Below are positions 62,355-64,000 of a stretch of DNA of 64,000 nucleotides, one piece after another. This DNA comes from Tilletiopsis washingtonensis (taxonomy: Eukaryota > Basidiomycota > Exobasidiomycetes > Entylomatales). Location of the stretch: assembly GCF_003144115.1 (NCBI RefSeq), contig NW_020312018.1, positions 1 to 64,000 of the forward strand, in the 5' to 3' direction. How positions within the stretch are numbered: position 1 is the stretch's first letter; the number at the start of each line of letters is the position of its first letter. The notes beneath the pieces were generated by a model. That model made no database searches, had not been told where the DNA came from, and was given only the letters and a program-made list of their open reading frames with translations. Position numbers and translations under genes: made by a program.

Positions 62355-63760
62355 ATGGGCAAGGACTACTACGCCATCCTCGGCGTGGCGCGCGACGCCA
62401 GCGAGGAGGAGATTAAGAAGGCATACAAGAAGGCCGCGCTCAAGTGGCACCCCGACCGCCAGGCCAACTCGGGCAGCGGCAACAGCGCAGAGGGCGCAAA
62501 GAAGAAGTTCCAGGAGGTGCGTCAGAGAAGGATGTGTGCTCTGCTGCAGCACTGACACGTCTGCTCCGCACAGCTCGGCGAGGCATTCGAGGTGCTCTCC
62601 GACAAGCAGAAGCGCACCATCTACGACCAGGTCGGCGAGGACGGCCTCAAGGGCGGCGGCGGCGCACCGGGCGGCGGCGCCGGCGGCTTTCCAGGCGGCG
62701 CAGGTGGCTTCCCGGGCGGTGCAGGTGGCTTTCCGGGCGGCGCCAGCTTCAGCTTCGGCGGTGAGTGCTTCACAGTCCACGCGCAGCCATGCACGCCTGC
62801 TGACGCGCGACAGCAGGCCCGGGCGGCGCCGGCGGCTCCTTCTCGCCCTCAGACCCCAACGACATCGTGAGTCGCGCAGCCGCCCGCGGCGCCGCAGCAT
62901 ACACTGACCCCTTTCGCAGTTTGCATCGCTCTTCGGCGCCATGGGCGGCGGTGGCTCGGGAGCCTCGCCGTTCGGCGGCATGGGCGGCGGCATGGGTAGC
63001 ATGGGCGGCATGCCAGGCATGCCAGGCATGGGCGGCATGGGCGGCGGCGGTGTGCCCGGCGGCTTCGACTTTGGCGGCGGCGGCATGCCGGGCATGCAGC
63101 AGCAGCGGCAGCAGTCGGGCCGCGCGTCGCCTGAGGGCCCCAAGGACGTCGAGAAGCGCCTGCCGTGCTCGCTCGAGGAGCTCTACGCCGGCGCCGAGCG
63201 CAAGCTCAAGGTGGGGCGCGTGCGCGGCGGCGAGAAGGAGGAGCAGGTGCTGCACGTCAACGTCGCCAAGGGCTGGAAGGCGGTGAGTTGATGACGTGCA
63301 CTGCAGCTGCTGCCATTACTGACTTTCCTCGCAGGGCACCAAGGTCCGCTTCGCTGGCGCCGGCAACGAGCGAGGGCCCGGCTCGGGCAGCTACCAGGAC
63401 ATCGTCTTCGTCATTGAGGAGAAGCCGCACCCGCGCTTCCGGCGGCAGGGCGACGACCTGCACGTCGACGCCACGCTCTCGCTGGCCGATGCGCTCGACC
63501 CACCAGCGGCCGGCACGCCGGCGTCGCGGCGCAGCGTGACGCATCTCGACGGACGCAAGCTCGAGGTGCCGCTGCCGCGCCCCGCGGCGGGCTCCACCAC
63601 CATCCAGCCGGGCCGCTCGACGCGCATCGCAAGCGAGGGCATGCCCATCTCCAAGACCAAGGGCGCCACAAAGGGCGACCTCGTCGTCGAGTGGCAAATC
63701 GCCCTGCCCGATCGGCTCGACGACGAGAAGCGCAAGGAGCTGCGGCGCCTCCTTGCCTAG
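62355..63760 (+). CDS. SIS1: Type II DnaJ (Sis1/DNAJB-like) co-chaperone
   Basis: Class B J-protein that delivers substrates to Hsp70. Exons 62355-62516, 62574-62760, 62817-62866, 62920-63282 and 63335-63760 give 395 aa. The J domain (1-75) begins [20 protein letters not shown], with HPD at 32-34. A long Gly/Phe region with repeated GGFPGGA units and a Gly/Met-rich stretch (GGM repeats) follow. The C-terminal substrate domains start [20 protein letters not shown] and continue [37 protein letters not shown]. There is no DnaJ zinc finger, so it is class B. The second intron ends CAGCAG, a NAGNAG acceptor that could add one Ala. Confidence 0.93.
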
Positions 63761-63853
63761 AGCTTCGCTTCCTGATAGACCTCTGTCCTTCTCTCTGTGT
63801 TTCTCCTCGCAATGTCACCGTGTCACGCGTCTCCTTGTCCATGCTCCCATTCG

Positions 63854-64000
63854 CTATGCTGGCGGGCACCCGAGGAAGTCCCACAGCGCGCGCGGCCGCT
63901 TGAAGTCGTGGTGCACGAGCGTGACGAGCCAGCGCTCGTCGCCGATGCTGCGCAGCAACTGCCGCGTGGGCGAGCGCAGCGGGAAGAGCAGCTCCCACTC
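63854..64000 (-). CDS. Partial gene, C-terminal 48 residues only
   Basis: Minus-strand frame open from the window edge to a stop at 63854-63856. It reads EWELLFPLRSPTRQLL, then IGDERWLVTLVHHDF and LWDFLGCPPA. The coding-like composition and convergent position with DnaJ (93 bp between stops) support a real 3' exon. The start and most of the gene lie beyond 64000. Family not recognised. Confidence 0.55.
   Translation of the reverse strand, partial: EWELLFPLRSPTRQLLRSIGDERWLVTLVHHDFKRPRALWDFLGCPPA

Overview
The window is one chromosome end of a GC-rich fungus. It opens with about 16 CCCTAA telomere repeats (TTAGGG on the other strand) and runs 64 kb inward. Most genes are broken by introns of about 50 nt with GTGAGT/GTGCGT donors, a CTGAC branch site and CAG acceptors. 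Intergenic spaces are short, and the gene set is that of a heterotrophic fungus: KRE6, COG1, GCN2, NAA30, PFK, HMG-CoA reductase, a GH5 glucanase. This fits a basidiomycete, perhaps Ustilaginomycotina; the class is inference. I built all exon models by hand from splice signals, reading frame and family alignment. In every complete multi-exon model the exon lengths sum to a whole number of codons, which is a strong internal check.

Layout. 1-7.2 kb: telomere, a non-coding gap of about 690 bp, then KRE6/SKN1 (16 exons) and COG1. 7.3-17.7 kb: GCN2 (13 exons, its stop only 10 bp from the COG1 stop), an SDR oxidoreductase, and a large unrecognised protein. 19.1-32.8 kb: compact housekeeping genes in alternating divergent and convergent pairs: NAA30/PRXL2-like, phosphofructokinase/unknown, soluble ABC ATPase/ETF-alpha, APC11/LSM6, then NEDP1-like protease, RPC9 and an SVIP-like small protein. 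34-38.9 kb: CLC H+/Cl- exchanger and ESCRT-III VPS24. 39.8-40 kb: U2 snRNA followed by a strong hairpin. 42.2-46.3 kb: HMG-CoA reductase with a long pyrimidine-rich leader.

46.6-52.8 kb is different: a CpG-poor, TpG/CpA-rich block that looks like decayed, probably once-methylated mobile DNA. It abuts an intact intron-containing tRNA-Lys(CUU) gene, and two decayed copies of that tRNA's 5' half with its upstream flank lie inside the block. This looks like repeated insertion at a tRNA gene.

53.4-64 kb: a glycine-rich-domain (GRDP) protein, a divergent YJU2/CWC16-like splicing protein, a secreted GH5 exo-beta-1,3-glucanase whose model needs a 2-nt micro-exon and a GC-AG intron, a type II DnaJ, and the 3' end of an unidentified gene. 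KRE6 and the glucanase both act on wall beta-glucan. COG1, GEF1-type CLC, VPS24 and NAA30 serve the endomembrane and protein-maturation systems. U2, LSM6 and the YJU2-like protein serve splicing.
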